Of a DNA stretch of 64,000 nucleotides, positions 9,436 to 18,277 are shown in pieces. Under the pieces are notes generated by a model. That model saw only the letters and a program-made list of their open reading frames with translations. It did not search any database and was not told where the DNA came from. The position numbers and the translations under genes were made by a program. How positions within the stretch are numbered: position 1 is the stretch's first letter; each line of letters starts with the position of its first letter. Origin of the DNA: Actinosynnema pretiosum (lineage in GTDB: Bacteria > Actinomycetota > Actinomycetes > Mycobacteriales > Pseudonocardiaceae); contig NZ_JAMTCF010000004.1 of assembly GCF_024171695.1 (NCBI RefSeq), forward strand, positions 310,001-374,000, in the 5' to 3' direction.

Positions 9436-10083
9436 ATGAGCGGGTTCCACAAGCTGAAGGCGTACTTCGGGATGGTTCCCGCCGAGTACGCCGACGACCC
9501 TGACGCCTACGAGGACGAGCGCGGTGGTCGCTACTCGGAGTACCGCTCCGAGTACCCGGAGACCGCGGAGTACGAGACCTACCCCGAGCAGCGCGGACGG
9601 CGCCGTTCGAGCAGGTCGGAGTACCGCTCCGACCTGGAGGACGCCGAGGAGTACGAGTCGGACGCCCGCGCCCGGTCCCGCCGCTCGTGGAGCGAGACCC
9701 CGGTGCACGGCGCGCTGGCCATCGAGTCGCAGCGCGAGCCCGCGCCGCGGCCCCGGCCCCTGCCCGTCCCGCAGGCGCAGCAGCCCGCCCCGGCGGCTGC
9801 CGCGCTCGGCCGGATCACCACCCTCAACCCGCGCAGCTACAACGAGGCGCGGGCCATCGGGGAGCACTACCGGGACGGCACGCCGGTCATCATGAACCTC
9901 ACCGACATGGACGACGCCGACGCCAAGCGGTTGGTCGACTTCGCCGCCGGGCTGGCGTTCGCCCTCCGGGGGTCCATCGACAAGGTGACCAACAAGGTGT
10001 TCCTGCTCTCACCCCCGAACATCGACGTGACCGCCGAAGACCGGAGGCGGCTCGCCGAGGGCGGATTCCTCAACCACGGCTGA
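9436..10083 (+). CDS. sepF: SepF, FtsZ membrane anchor
   Basis: Cell-division protein that anchors FtsZ to the membrane and is essential in actinobacteria lacking FtsA/ZipA. The N-terminal amphipathic helix ([14 protein letters not shown]) is the membrane-targeting sequence. A disordered acidic/Arg/Tyr-rich linker covers about residues 20-110, and the SepF core with [22 protein letters not shown] and [14 protein letters not shown] covers about 120-210. It has 215 residues; an AGGAAGG ribosome site precedes the ATG. It lies between yggS and yggT as in related genomes. Confidence 0.95.
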   Translation: MSGFHKLKAYFGMVPAEYADDPDAYEDERGGRYSEYRSEYPETAEYETYPEQRGRRRSSRSEYRSDLEDAEEYESDARARSRRSWSETPVHGALAIESQREPAPRPRPLPVPQAQQPAPAAAALGRITTLNPRSYNEARAIGEHYRDGTPVIMNLTDMDDADAKRLVDFAAGLAFALRGSIDKVTNKVFLLSPPNIDVTAEDRRRLAEGGFLNHG

Positions 10084-10103
10084 GTGGTGGCACAGTTGGA
10101 GGT

Positions 10104-10388
10104 GTGGATGCCCTCTTGCTCGTGGTCTACTACCTGCTGTTCTCGTTCTGGCTGCTGCTCATCGCGCGCATGGTCGTGGAAGGCGTCCGCTCGTTCGCCA
10201 GGGACTGGCGGCCCGCGGGCGGCACGGCAGTGGCCCTGGAGACCGTCTACACCGTGACCGATCCCCCGATCCGCTTGCTGCGGCGAGTCATCCCCACCGT
10301 GCGGATTGGGAACATCGGTCTGGACTTGTCCATTATTGTGCTGTTGCTGGTCGTTATCATTCTGATGCGAGTAGCCGATCCCAGGTGA
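10104..10388 (+). CDS. YggT-family small membrane protein
   Basis: A 94-residue membrane protein with two YggT-type hydrophobic segments (about 2-25 and 68-90) around an amphipathic stretch containing DPPIRLLRRVIPTVRIGNIGLD, the family hallmark. Function is unsettled; it is linked to division, osmotic shock and respiratory phenotypes in various bacteria. GTG at 10104 follows TGGAGG closely. It sits between sepF and wag31, the standard position. Confidence 0.9.
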   Translation: MDALLLVVYYLLFSFWLLLIARMVVEGVRSFARDWRPAGGTAVALETVYTVTDPPIRLLRRVIPTVRIGNIGLDLSIIVLLLVVIILMRVADPR

Positions 10389-10433
10389 GGGGACCAGGGA
10401 TGTCCACAGCCCAGGAGTGCGTGAGGTGATCTG

Positions 10434-11255
10434 ATGCCGTTGACCCCCGCGGACGTGCACAACGTCGCGTTCAGCAAGCCGCCGATTGGCAAGCGGGGCT
10501 ACAACGAGGACGAGGTGGACGCGTTCCTCGACCTGGTTGAGGGTGAGCTCGCCCGCCTGATGGAGGAGAACAACGACCTGCGCCAGCAGGTCGAGCAGCT
10601 CGACCAGCAGGTCGAGACCGCGCGTGCCGACCTGGAGGACGCACGAGCCAAGATCGCCGCCGGTGTCGGTGGTCCCAGCCGCGTCGTCGAGGAGCCCCGC
10701 AGGCTCGCGCCCGTGCCGCCCCCCTCGGCGCTGGAGCAGACGTCCCCCGGTGGTGGGGGTGACCACCACGTCCAGGCCGCCAAGGTCCTCGGGCTCGCCC
10801 AGGAGATGGCCGACCGCCTGACCGGCGAGGCCAAGGCCGAGGCCGACGGGATGCTGTCGGAGGCCAGGACGAAGTCCGAGCAGCTGCTCTCGGAGGCCAG
10901 GTCCAAGGCCGACACCATGGTGAACGAGGCGCGCACGCGTGCCGAGACCATGCTGAACGACGCGCGGACCCGCGCCGAGACGTTGGAGCGGCAGGCCCGT
11001 GACAAGGCCAGCGCGCTCGACCGCGACGCGCAGCGCAAGCACGCCGAGGTGATGGGCAACATCACCCAGGAGAAGAACACGCTGGAGAAGCAGATCGACA
11101 AGCTCCAGACGTTCGAGCGCGAGTACCGCACCAGGCTCAAGACCATGCTGGAGTCGTCGCTGCGCGACCTGCAGGACCGGGGCCCCGCAGCGCCGTCCGA
11201 CGGCAGGGCGGGGCAGCAGGGCTACTCCTTCGGGGCGCGTGCCGAAGCGGGCTGA
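10434..11255 (+). CDS. wag31: Wag31/DivIVA, polar-growth coiled-coil scaffold
   Basis: Membrane-curvature-sensing scaffold that organises tip growth and cell-wall synthesis in actinobacteria. The conserved N-terminal lipid-binding domain (about 1-65; [28 protein letters not shown]) runs into a first coiled coil, a Pro/Gly-rich linker (about 80-110) and a long second coiled coil (about 120-240) with repeated SEARTKSE / [12 protein letters not shown] heptads. The 273-residue length is normal. It ends the division cluster; its stop codon lies inside a perfect palindrome. Confidence 0.96.
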   Translation: MPLTPADVHNVAFSKPPIGKRGYNEDEVDAFLDLVEGELARLMEENNDLRQQVEQLDQQVETARADLEDARAKIAAGVGGPSRVVEEPRRLAPVPPPSALEQTSPGGGGDHHVQAAKVLGLAQEMADRLTGEAKAEADGMLSEARTKSEQLLSEARSKADTMVNEARTRAETMLNDARTRAETLERQARDKASALDRDAQRKHAEVMGNITQEKNTLEKQIDKLQTFEREYRTRLKTMLESSLRDLQDRGPAAPSDGRAGQQGYSFGARAEAG

Positions 11256-11276
11256 GCCCGGCCGGGCTCAGCCCGC
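11247..11276. terminator. 30-bp palindrome over the wag31 stop codon
   Basis: Fifteen-nt self-complementary halves (GCGGGCTGAGCCCGG and complement) begin in the last codons of wag31, include its TGA and extend 21 bp beyond. Likely the terminator of the division cluster. Confidence 0.7.
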
Positions 11277-11303
11277 GCTCCAGCGCTGATCTACGCTGCG
11301 AGC

Positions 11304-12098
11304 GTGCTGTACGCAGTCCTGCTCCTGGTCCTGGCCGCGCTCGGCTTGCTCGTGCCCGCGCTGACCAGCGCGTCCACCCTGTGGGCGTGGTCGTCGGTCG
11401 CGGCGAGCGCCGCCGCGGCGGTGGGACTGGTGCTGGACTGGTGGCTGCACCGCCGGTCGGGGGCGGGTGCCGTCGTGGCACAGGGTAGTACTCAAGATCG
11501 TTCCGGTGACGGGCGGGGCGGGGCCGATCAGGCTCCCGCCCCGCCCGTCGGCGTTCCCGCGGTCGTTCCCACCGGCGTCGCCCCCGAGGACGAGCCCGCC
11601 GAGGAGGACACCGACGCGGCCGACCTGCTGGCCGTCGCGGACGCCCCGGACGAGGTCCGGGTGCTCGACGAGCGGCCCCGGTACCACCTGGCGGGCTGCT
11701 CCTGGGTGGGCGACCGGGCCGCGCTGGGGCTGCCGCTGGCGGAGGCGCGCGAGCTGGGGTTCACCCCGTGCGGGGTGTGCAGGCCGGACTCGGCGCTGGC
11801 CGCGACCAAGCGGGCCGCCGCGAAGCGGGCCGAGCGGGTGGGCGCCGCTGGGACTGGCGCGGCGGGGACTGGCGCCGTCGGTGCCGGAGCGACCGCCGTG
11901 GAGCCCGCGCCGTCCGCCGCGACCCCCGAAGCCCCGACCGAGCGGGCCGCCGCCGAGCCCGAGCGGGCCGTGCGGGCCCCTCAGGCCGCCGAGGACGCTC
12001 TCGGAGCCGCCGGGACGGGTGCCGGGGCCGCGGAGCCCGCCGGGAGCGCGGGCGGGACCGGTGGCCCCGCCGAGGACGAACCCGCCGCGCGGAGCTGA
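11304..12098 (+). CDS. Membrane protein with a C-terminal H-x5-C ... C-x2-C motif and a disordered tail
   Basis: Not recognised at gene level. The 264-residue product has two N-terminal hydrophobic segments (about 2-22 and 25-48), an acidic linker, and a small domain at about residues 115-160 containing YHLAGCSWVG and GFTPCGVCRPD, a His/Cys arrangement that could bind a metal. About 95 residues of Ala/Glu/Gly/Pro-rich sequence follow. It lies between wag31 and ileS, where mycobacteria and relatives also carry small unknown membrane proteins. GTG at 11304 is preceded by TACGCT plus 6 nt, so a leaderless transcript is likely. Confidence 0.75.
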   Translation: MLYAVLLLVLAALGLLVPALTSASTLWAWSSVAASAAAAVGLVLDWWLHRRSGAGAVVAQGSTQDRSGDGRGGADQAPAPPVGVPAVVPTGVAPEDEPAEEDTDAADLLAVADAPDEVRVLDERPRYHLAGCSWVGDRAALGLPLAEARELGFTPCGVCRPDSALAATKRAAAKRAERVGAAGTGAAGTGAVGAGATAVEPAPSAATPEAPTERAAAEPERAVRAPQAAEDALGAAGTGAGAAEPAGSAGGTGGPAEDEPAARS

Positions 12099-12160
12099 CC
12101 GCCCACCCGCGCCAGGCCGGGTCCGCCGAACCGGTTTGCGCCCTCGGCTACCCTTGGTGG

Positions 12161-12360
12161 CACAGGCGTTGATCCGGCCATCACCGGGGGAGCCTCCGGA
12201 AGAACAGGCCCTCGGGCCCCAGTAGAACCGGACGGGAACGGCCCGTCACAGCCGTCGAAGAGAGGCCAGAGCCCCGTGCCCTGGCAAGCGGGGTGGTACC
12301 GCGGTGCGCCTACGGGGTGGGCGCGTCGTCCCCGTGCGCCGGTGACGCACGCGAGGAGCT
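12161..12360 (+). promoter_or_regulatory. T-box leader of ileS (tRNA-Ile sensing)
   Basis: Leader RNA that reads uncharged tRNA-Ile. A -10-like TACCCT (12149-12154) implies transcription from about 12161. The short stem I contains the specifier ATC (12180-12182, Ile) in GATCCGGCCATCACCGGGG. AGTAGAACCGGACGGG follows, and the T-box itself is GGGTGGTACCGCGG, with bulge TGGT at 12294-12297 complementary to the ACCA end of tRNA-Ile. The 3' part can fold near the ribosome site GAGGAG (about 12353-12358) and no T-run is seen, so control of translation initiation, as known for actinobacterial ileS T-boxes, is more likely than termination. Confidence 0.95.
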
Positions 12361-12365
12361 TGACC

Positions 12366-15300
12366 ATGCCCTACCCCAAGGCGGGAGCGGACGCCGTTCC
12401 CTCCCAGCCGTCCTTCCCCGCGCTGGAGCGCGACGTGCTCGGCTTCTGGGAGGACGACCAGACCTTCCAGGCCTCCGTCGACGCCCGGCCCGCCGGGGAG
12501 AACGGCTCCAACGAGTTCGTCTTCTACGACGGCCCGCCGTTCGCCAACGGCCTGCCGCACTACGGCCACCTGCTGACCGGGTACGTCAAGGACCTGGTGC
12601 CGCGCTACCGCACCATGCGCGGCCAGCACGTGGAGCGCCGCTTCGGCTGGGACACGCACGGCCTGCCCGCCGAGGTCGAGGCGGAGAAGCAGCTCGGCTT
12701 CTCGTCCAAGAGCGACATCGAGGCCTTCGGCATCGACAAGTTCAACGACGCCTGCCGCACGTCCGTGCTGCGCTACACCGACCAGTGGCGCGACTACGTG
12801 ACGAAGCAGGCCCGCTGGGTCGACTTCGACAACGACTACAAGACCCTCGACCTGGACTACATGGAAAGCGTCATGTGGGCCTTCAAGACCCTGTGGGACA
12901 AGGGCCTGGTCTACGAGGGCTTCCGGGTGCTCTGGTACTGCTGGCGCTGCGAGACGCCGCTGTCCAACACCGAGACCAAGATGGACGACACCTACCGGGA
13001 CCGGCAGGACCCGGCGGTGACCGTCGGCCTGCGCCTGGAGACCGGCGAGCTGGCCCTGGTGTGGACGACCACGCCGTGGACGCTGCCGTCGAACCTGGCC
13101 GCCGCCGTGCACCCGGACGTGGACTACGTGACGGTCGAGGCGAACGGCGAGAAGTACCTGCTCGCCGAGGCCCGCGTCGCCGCCTACGCCCGCGAGCTGG
13201 GCGAGGAGCCGCCGGTCGTGGCCCGCTGCAAGGGCTCCGACCTGGTCGGCCGCCGCTACACCCCGCCGTTCGACTTCTTCCTCGGCCGGGACAACGCGCA
13301 CCAGGTGCTGCCCGCCGACTACGTCACCACCGAGGACGGCACCGGCATCGTCCACATCGCCCCCGCGTTCGGCGAGGACGACAAGGCCGTCACGGACGCC
13401 GCGAACATCGAGGTCGTCGTGCCGGTCGACCCGCACGGCTGCTTCACCGCCGAGGTGCCGCCGTACGCCGGTCAGCACGTGTTCGAGGCCAACAAGGTCA
13501 TCATCCGCGACCTGCGGGACGCGGGCCTGCTGCTGCGCAACGAGACCTACGACCACCCGTACCCGCACTGCTGGCGCTGCGACAACCCGCTGATCCAGCG
13601 CGCGGTGTCGTCCTGGTTCGTCGCGGTGACCCGGTTCCGCGACCGCATGGTCGAGCTGAACCAGCAGATCAACTGGGCGCCCGAGCACATCAAGGACGGC
13701 CAGTTCGGCAAGTGGCTGTCGAACGCGCGCGACTGGAACATCTCCCGCAACCGGTTCTGGGGCTCCCCGATCCCGGTGTGGGTCTCGGACGACCCCGAGT
13801 TCCCGCGCGTGGACGTGTACGGCTCGCTGGACGAGCTGGAGCGCGACTTCGGCACGCGCCCGACCGACCTGCACCGGCCCGCGATCGACGAGCTGACCCG
13901 GCCCAACCCGGACGACCCCTCGGGCAAGTCCACCATGCGCCGGGTGCCCGAGGTGCTGGACTGCTGGTTCGAGTCCGGGTCGATGTCGTTCGCCCAGGTG
14001 CACTACCCGTTCGAGAACGCCGACTGGTTCGAGAACCACTACCCCGGCGACTTCATCGTCGAGTACAACGGGCAGACCCGAGGCTGGTTCTACACGCTGC
14101 ACGTGCTGGCCACGGCCCTGTTCGACCGGCCCGCGTTCCGCAACTGCGTGGCGCACGGCATCGTGCTCGGCGACGACGGGCAGAAGATGTCCAAGTCGCG
14201 CAAGAACTACCCGGACGTGAACGAGGTGTTCGAGCGGGACGGCTCGGACGCGATGCGCTGGTTCCTGATGTCCTCGCCGATCCTGCGCGGCGGCGACCTG
14301 GTCGTCACCGAGCGGGGCATCCGCGACGGCGTGCGGCAGGCCGTGCTGCCGCTGTGGAACTCCTGGTACTTCCTGGCGCTGTACGCCAACGCCGAGGGCG
14401 TCGAGGGGACCTGGCGGACCGACTCGACGCACGTGCTCGACCGGTACGCGCTGGCCAAGACGCACGACCTGGTCGCTCGGGTCACCGGGCAGCTCGACGA
14501 GTACGACATCTCCGGCGCGTGCGCGTCGGTCCGGGACTTCCTGGAGGTGCTGACCAACTGGTACGTGCGGCGCTCGCGCGACCGGTTCTGGGCGGGCGAC
14601 CAGGACGCGGTGGACACGCTGCACACCGTGCTGGAGGTGGTGTCGCGGGTGGCCGCGCCGCTGCTGCCGATGACCACCGAGGTGGTGTGGCGCGGGCTGA
14701 CCGGCGGGCGCTCGGTGCACCTGACCGACTACCCGGCCGCGGCCGACCTGCCCGCCGACCCCGAGCTGGTGGCGGCGATGGACGCGGTGCGGCAGGTGGC
14801 GTCGACGGCGCTGTCGCTGCGCAAGGCCAACAAGCTGCGGGTGCGGTTGCCGCTGGCCAAGCTGGTGATCGCGTCGCCGACGGCCGGGGTGCTCGACGGG
14901 TTCCGGGAGATCCTCAGCGACGAGGTCAACGTCAAGGCGGTCGAGCTGACCACCGACGTGGCCGCGCACGGGCACTTCCAGCTGGCGGTGAACGCGCGGG
15001 TGGCCGGGCCCCGGCTCGGGCCGAACGTGCAGAAGGTGATCAAGGCGGTGAAGGCCGGGGACTGGTCCGAGGTCGACGGGAGCGTCGTCGCGGCCGGGAT
15101 CGAGCTGTTCCCGCAGGAGTACGAGCAGCGGCTCGTGGCCACCGATCCGGCGGCCACCGCGGCGCTGCCCGGCGGGGCCGGGCTGGTCGTGCTGGACACC
15201 GAGGTCACCGAGGAGCTGGCGGCCGAGGGCGTGGCGCGGGACCTGGTGCGGGTCGTGCAGCAGGCGCGCAAGGACGCCGGGCTGGACGTGTCGGACCGGA

Positions 15301-15479
15301 TCGCGCTGACCGTGGACGCGCCCGCCGGGGCCGCCGCCGACGCGGCTCGGGCGTTCGAGGCGTTCGTGCGCGAGGAGACGCTGGCGGTCGAGGTGTCGTA
15401 CGGGGCCGTCGACGGCGGGTCCGAGGGCGCCGTGGGCGACGGGGTCAAGGTGCGGGTGCTGGTCGTCAAGGCCGGCTGA
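12366..15479 (+). CDS. ileS: Isoleucyl-tRNA synthetase
   Basis: Class-I aminoacyl-tRNA synthetase charging tRNA-Ile, with CP1 editing domain. The 1037-residue product shows the HIGH-like element PHYGHLLTG, the editing-domain motif [11 protein letters not shown], the second class-I signature KMSKS ([11 protein letters not shown]), and the anticodon-binding domain with [16 protein letters not shown]. The long form with [20 protein letters not shown] fits the type found in eukaryotes and many actinobacteria. ATG at 12366 lies 7 nt after GAGGAG; the in-frame extension upstream overlaps the T-box and is rejected. Expression is under the T-box leader. Confidence 0.98.
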   Translation: MPYPKAGADAVPSQPSFPALERDVLGFWEDDQTFQASVDARPAGENGSNEFVFYDGPPFANGLPHYGHLLTGYVKDLVPRYRTMRGQHVERRFGWDTHGLPAEVEAEKQLGFSSKSDIEAFGIDKFNDACRTSVLRYTDQWRDYVTKQARWVDFDNDYKTLDLDYMESVMWAFKTLWDKGLVYEGFRVLWYCWRCETPLSNTETKMDDTYRDRQDPAVTVGLRLETGELALVWTTTPWTLPSNLAAAVHPDVDYVTVEANGEKYLLAEARVAAYARELGEEPPVVARCKGSDLVGRRYTPPFDFFLGRDNAHQVLPADYVTTEDGTGIVHIAPAFGEDDKAVTDAANIEVVVPVDPHGCFTAEVPPYAGQHVFEANKVIIRDLRDAGLLLRNETYDHPYPHCWRCDNPLIQRAVSSWFVAVTRFRDRMVELNQQINWAPEHIKDGQFGKWLSNARDWNISRNRFWGSPIPVWVSDDPEFPRVDVYGSLDELERDFGTRPTDLHRPAIDELTRPNPDDPSGKSTMRRVPEVLDCWFESGSMSFAQVHYPFENADWFENHYPGDFIVEYNGQTRGWFYTLHVLATALFDRPAFRNCVAHGIVLGDDGQKMSKSRKNYPDVNEVFERDGSDAMRWFLMSSPILRGGDLVVTERGIRDGVRQAVLPLWNSWYFLALYANAEGVEGTWRTDSTHVLDRYALAKTHDLVARVTGQLDEYDISGACASVRDFLEVLTNWYVRRSRDRFWAGDQDAVDTLHTVLEVVSRVAAPLLPMTTEVVWRGLTGGRSVHLTDYPAAADLPADPELVAAMDAVRQVASTALSLRKANKLRVRLPLAKLVIASPTAGVLDGFREILSDEVNVKAVELTTDVAAHGHFQLAVNARVAGPRLGPNVQKVIKAVKAGDWSEVDGSVVAAGIELFPQEYEQRLVATDPAATAALPGGAGLVVLDTEVTEELAAEGVARDLVRVVQQARKDAGLDVSDRIALTVDAPAGAAADAARAFEAFVREETLAVEVSYGAVDGGSEGAVGDGVKVRVLVVKAG

Positions 15480-15577
15480 GCGCTCGCGTGACGCGGTCCC
15501 GGCGCGTTGCCCGCTCGATCGGGTGACGTGCCGGGACCGGTCTGCTCTCGGAGGCTTCTTTGTCGGTGGGGGGTGCG

Positions 15578-15850
15578 ATGCTCAAGTTCGTGGTGCGGGT
15601 GAAGCCGGGGGCCAAGCGCGACGCCGTCGGCGGGCGGTGGGACGAGCGCGCCCTCGTGGTGGCGGTGGCCGCGCCCGCCGTCGAGGGCAAGGCCAACGAG
15701 GCGGTGCGCAAGGCGCTGGCCAAGGCGTTCGGGGTGCGCAGGCAGGACGTGGAGATCGTGTCGGGGGAGCGGGGCCGCGACAAGGTCGTGGTCATCGACC
15801 CCGCGCCCGACGGGGCGGACGGGCTGCTGGTGGAGCTGCTCGGGGGTTAG
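15578..15850 (+). CDS. DUF167/YggU-family protein
   Basis: Small protein of about 90 residues of the DUF167 family, structurally known but without settled function. Signature residues are VKPGAKRDAVGG near the start and AAPAVEGKANEAVRKALAKAFG, then ...VEIVSGERGRDKVV. ATG at 15578 is chosen because family members begin just before the VRVKPGA strand; in-frame TTG 15560 and GTG 15566 are alternatives, and a GGAGG at 15550-15554 is actually better placed for 15560. It follows ileS by about 100 bp. Confidence 0.87.
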   Translation: MLKFVVRVKPGAKRDAVGGRWDERALVVAVAAPAVEGKANEAVRKALAKAFGVRRQDVEIVSGERGRDKVVVIDPAPDGADGLLVELLGG

Positions 15851-15871
15851 GCGGGGTTCGGGGGGGCGGGG

Positions 15872-16450
15872 TCAGGTCGTCGCCGGTCGCAGCATCGGGA
15901 ACAGGGTCGGGCCGTTCTCGGGGAGCTCGATCGGCCTGCCCGCGTGCGCGAAGCCGTGCCGCGCGTACAGGGCCGCCGAGCGGGTGGTGCTCGCCTCCAG
16001 GTAGCAGGGCAGGCCCGCGGTGTCGGCGAGCCGGTGGGCCAGCAGGAGGCCGCCGACGCCCTGGCCCCTGCGCTCGGGCAGGACTGCGGTGGCGGCCAGG
16101 TAGAGGTGCGGGAAGGTCGGGCGCGCGGCGGTCAGCAGGGTGAACAGCGCCTCGGCCCTCGGCGGCGTCCCGTCCGGCCTCGGGGGCTCGCCGCCCGCCG
16201 TCCCGCCGCCTGCCTCGGTCCAGAACGCGTACCCGGCGAAGCCTCGCTCGTCCTCGGCGACGAGCACCTCGCACCGGCGGGCCTGCTCGTCGACCAGCGT
16301 TCGGATGATCTCGTCGGTGAGGGTCCGGTCGGCGTTCCTGACCTCGTCCGAGTCCAGGACCCACGCCGTGACGACCTCGTCGGCCGCCGCGCGCCGGACC
16401 AGGTCCACCACGGCGTCGGACTCGTCCTGGAGTGCCTTGCGCACCTGCAT
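15872..16450 (-). CDS. GNAT-family N-acetyltransferase
   Basis: Acetyl-CoA-dependent acyltransferase of unknown substrate. In 192 residues the GNAT fold is visible: N-terminal VRKALQDESDAVVDLV, the central strand LAATAVLPERRGQGVGGLLLA with acetyl-CoA loop RRGQGV, and the C-terminal CYLEASTTRSAALYARHGF. ATG at 16450 has a GGAG site 7 nt upstream on the minus strand; the longer frame to 16525 has none. It is convergent with the DUF167 gene and divergent from the zinc-finger TetR gene. Confidence 0.88.
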   Translation of the reverse strand: MQVRKALQDESDAVVDLVRRAAADEVVTAWVLDSDEVRNADRTLTDEIIRTLVDEQARRCEVLVAEDERGFAGYAFWTEAGGGTAGGEPPRPDGTPPRAEALFTLLTAARPTFPHLYLAATAVLPERRGQGVGGLLLAHRLADTAGLPCYLEASTTRSAALYARHGFAHAGRPIELPENGPTLFPMLRPATT

Positions 16451-16555
16451 CTTCCCGCTCCTTCGCTCGTACGCTGTAGTCCGATGATTTCCTCCGCTGG
16501 GCTGGCGCTCCAACGATTGCGTCACGCGGTGTTGGTGTGACGAAAAGGGGATGCG

Positions 16556-17875
16556 GTGGGGTGCGCGCAGTGCGGGGCTCTGGTGGAGCGGGCGGCTCGG
16601 GGGAGGCCTCGGCGGTACTGCGGGCGGGCCTGCCAGGCGCGGGCGTACCGCGCTCGACGGGACGCCGGGCAGGACCCTCGGGGACGCGCTGCGGCGGCTC
16701 GGGGCGGGGCTGGTGCGGGAGGGGCTGGCGCCGCTCGCGGGGGAACGGGCGCAGGGGCGGGTTCACTTGGTGTGGCTCGGGGTGCGGTGGGTGCTGGGTC
16801 CGATGTGGGTGGTGCGGCTCGGGACGTGGCGGGTGCCGGGCCGGATGTGCAGGGACGTGGCACCGGACGGGGTGCGGCGGGTGCTGGGGCGGATGTGCGT
16901 GGTGTGCCTCGGGGTGCGGCCGGTGCCGGGGCGGATGTGCGTGGCGCGGCGCGGGGCGGTGTGGCTGCCGGGGCGGATGTGCGTGGCGCGGTGCGGGGTG
17001 TTGCGGGTGTCGGGCCGGACGCGCGGGGACGTGGTGCCGGACGGGGTGCGAGCGGGGGACCGGCCGTGCGGCGGCGGGGTGGTGGGCCGCCGCAGGACCG
17101 GGCCGCCGTCGTGCGGGCGGCCATCGAGCTGGCCGACGCCGAGGGGTTGGGCGCGCTGTCGATGCGGGCGCTCGCGGCGCGGACCGGGGTGGCGACCATG
17201 TCGCTGTACCGGCACGTCACGGGGCGGGCCGACCTGATCGCGGCCATGGTCGACGCGGTGCTCGTCGAGGCCCGCGAGCTCTGGCGGGAGCGGTCCTGGG
17301 GCGTGGGGGACGGGAGGCGCGCACCCGCTGGGAGTCGTGCGCCTGCGGGAGGTCGTGCGCCGGGTGGTGGTGGCGCGCCGGGCGGTGGTGCTGCGTCGGG
17401 TGGTGGTGCGCCGAGTGGCGGTGCTGCCGGAGGACCGGGGTGGCGGGAGGTGCTGGAGCGCGAGGCGCGCGAGGAGTGGTTGCTGTACTGGGAGCACCCG
17501 TGGGCGCTGGGGGCGCTGGCCACCAGCAGGCCACCGCTCGGGCCGCAGCTGATCGCGGTGGTCGACCGCTACCTCGTCGCGCTCGCCGGGCGCGGGGTGG
17601 ACCACGCGACCGGGCTTTCGGTGTGCCTGCTGGTCAGCGGGTACGTGCAGGGGATGGCGCTGCTGCTGGTCAGCGAGAGCGAGCAGACCCGCGACACCGG
17701 GGTCAGCGGGCCGCAGTGGTGGGGCGCCAGGGGCGGGTGGCTGGACGCCGCGGACTTCCCGTGGGTGCGCGAGCTGGCGAGCGGGGCGCCGCCCGGTGAG
17801 CGTGACCTGAACGAGTGGTTCGATTTTGGTCTCGCCAGGGTGCTGGACGGCGTCGCACTGCTGGTGGAAAGCTGA
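16556..17875 (+). CDS. TetR-family regulator with N-terminal zinc-ribbon and repeat linkers
   Basis: DNA-binding repressor, probably of the TetR_C_1 subgroup. Residues 1-35 hold a C-x2-C ... C-x3-C finger (C3, C6, C22, C26) ending in YCGRACQARAYRARR, a module that normally sits directly before the HTH. Here about 145 residues of Gly/Ala/Arg-rich sequence, including a 14-residue repeat with GADVRG, separate it from the TetR HTH (about 180-225: LADAEGLGALSMRALAARTGVATMSLYRHV). A second Pro/Gly/Ala repeat (APGGG type) interrupts the protein at about 255-295, before the ligand-binding helices. At 439 residues it is about twice the usual length. Ligand and targets unknown; divergent from the GNAT gene. 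Confidence 0.82.
   Translation: MGCAQCGALVERAARGRPRRYCGRACQARAYRARRDAGQDPRGRAAAARGGAGAGGAGAARGGTGAGAGSLGVARGAVGAGSDVGGAARDVAGAGPDVQGRGTGRGAAGAGADVRGVPRGAAGAGADVRGAARGGVAAGADVRGAVRGVAGVGPDARGRGAGRGASGGPAVRRRGGGPPQDRAAVVRAAIELADAEGLGALSMRALAARTGVATMSLYRHVTGRADLIAAMVDAVLVEARELWRERSWGVGDGRRAPAGSRAPAGGRAPGGGGAPGGGAASGGGAPSGGAAGGPGWREVLEREAREEWLLYWEHPWALGALATSRPPLGPQLIAVVDRYLVALAGRGVDHATGLSVCLLVSGYVQGMALLLVSESEQTRDTGVSGPQWWGARGGWLDAADFPWVRELASGAPPGERDLNEWFDFGLARVLDGVALLVES
16801..17058 (+). repeat. 42-bp tandem repeat inside the TetR-like gene
   Basis: Units marked by the GGATGTG/GGACGCG element begin near 16801, 16843, 16891, 16933, 16975 and 17017, with spacing 42 bp except one 48-bp unit. All spacings are multiples of three, so copy-number change keeps the frame and adds or removes 14 residues of a linker (consensus GADVRGAARGxxGA). 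Confidence 0.85.
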
Positions 17876-18277
17876 TCGCGGGGTTCGTCGGGGCTGCCGG
17901 AGGCGGTGGTCCCCTTGTGGTGCTCTCCTCGCGGTCGTCCGGTGGGGTTCTCCCTCGGGTCGCGGGTCTTGCGCGTGACCTCCTGCGCGTGGCGCGGGAT
18001 CGGGTTGTCCCCGTGCGGGGTTCCTCCGTGCTGGTCGTGACCGCGCGGGGTGCTCGCGGGGTGCTCGGGGTCGCGTTCGGAGCGGGTTCCGGTCCTCTGG
18101 GGACGGTGCTCCCGGTGGTGTTCCGGTGGTGTTCCGGCGGTCTTCCGGCCGTGCGGGGAATGCGCTTGCCGCGTGGCCTTCGGGGGTTCCGGTCCGGGGG
18201 TTCGCGGGCGCGCTGACCCGCGTCAACGGCGCGGGGGGAGAATGGAACCCCGTCGTGGAGGACAACCGGGAGGTTGA
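17876..18277. other. Intergenic stretch, no gene seen
   Basis: About 400 bp between the TetR-like gene and the antiporter. It is G-rich on the plus strand with short GTGTTCCGG-type repeats near 18115-18145. The open frames are low-complexity and lack ribosome sites. A promoter for the antiporter is presumably present but I could not place it. Confidence 0.6.

Noticed and set aside
12246-14975. Very long antisense frame opposite ileS
   Set aside because: Composition is Val/Gly/Arg/His-rich without domains and mirrors the ileS third-codon GC bias; ileS is certain.
17815-18216. Possible small gene after the TetR-like gene
   Set aside because: Low-complexity Gly/Arg/Val frame, no ribosome site, starts inside the preceding gene.
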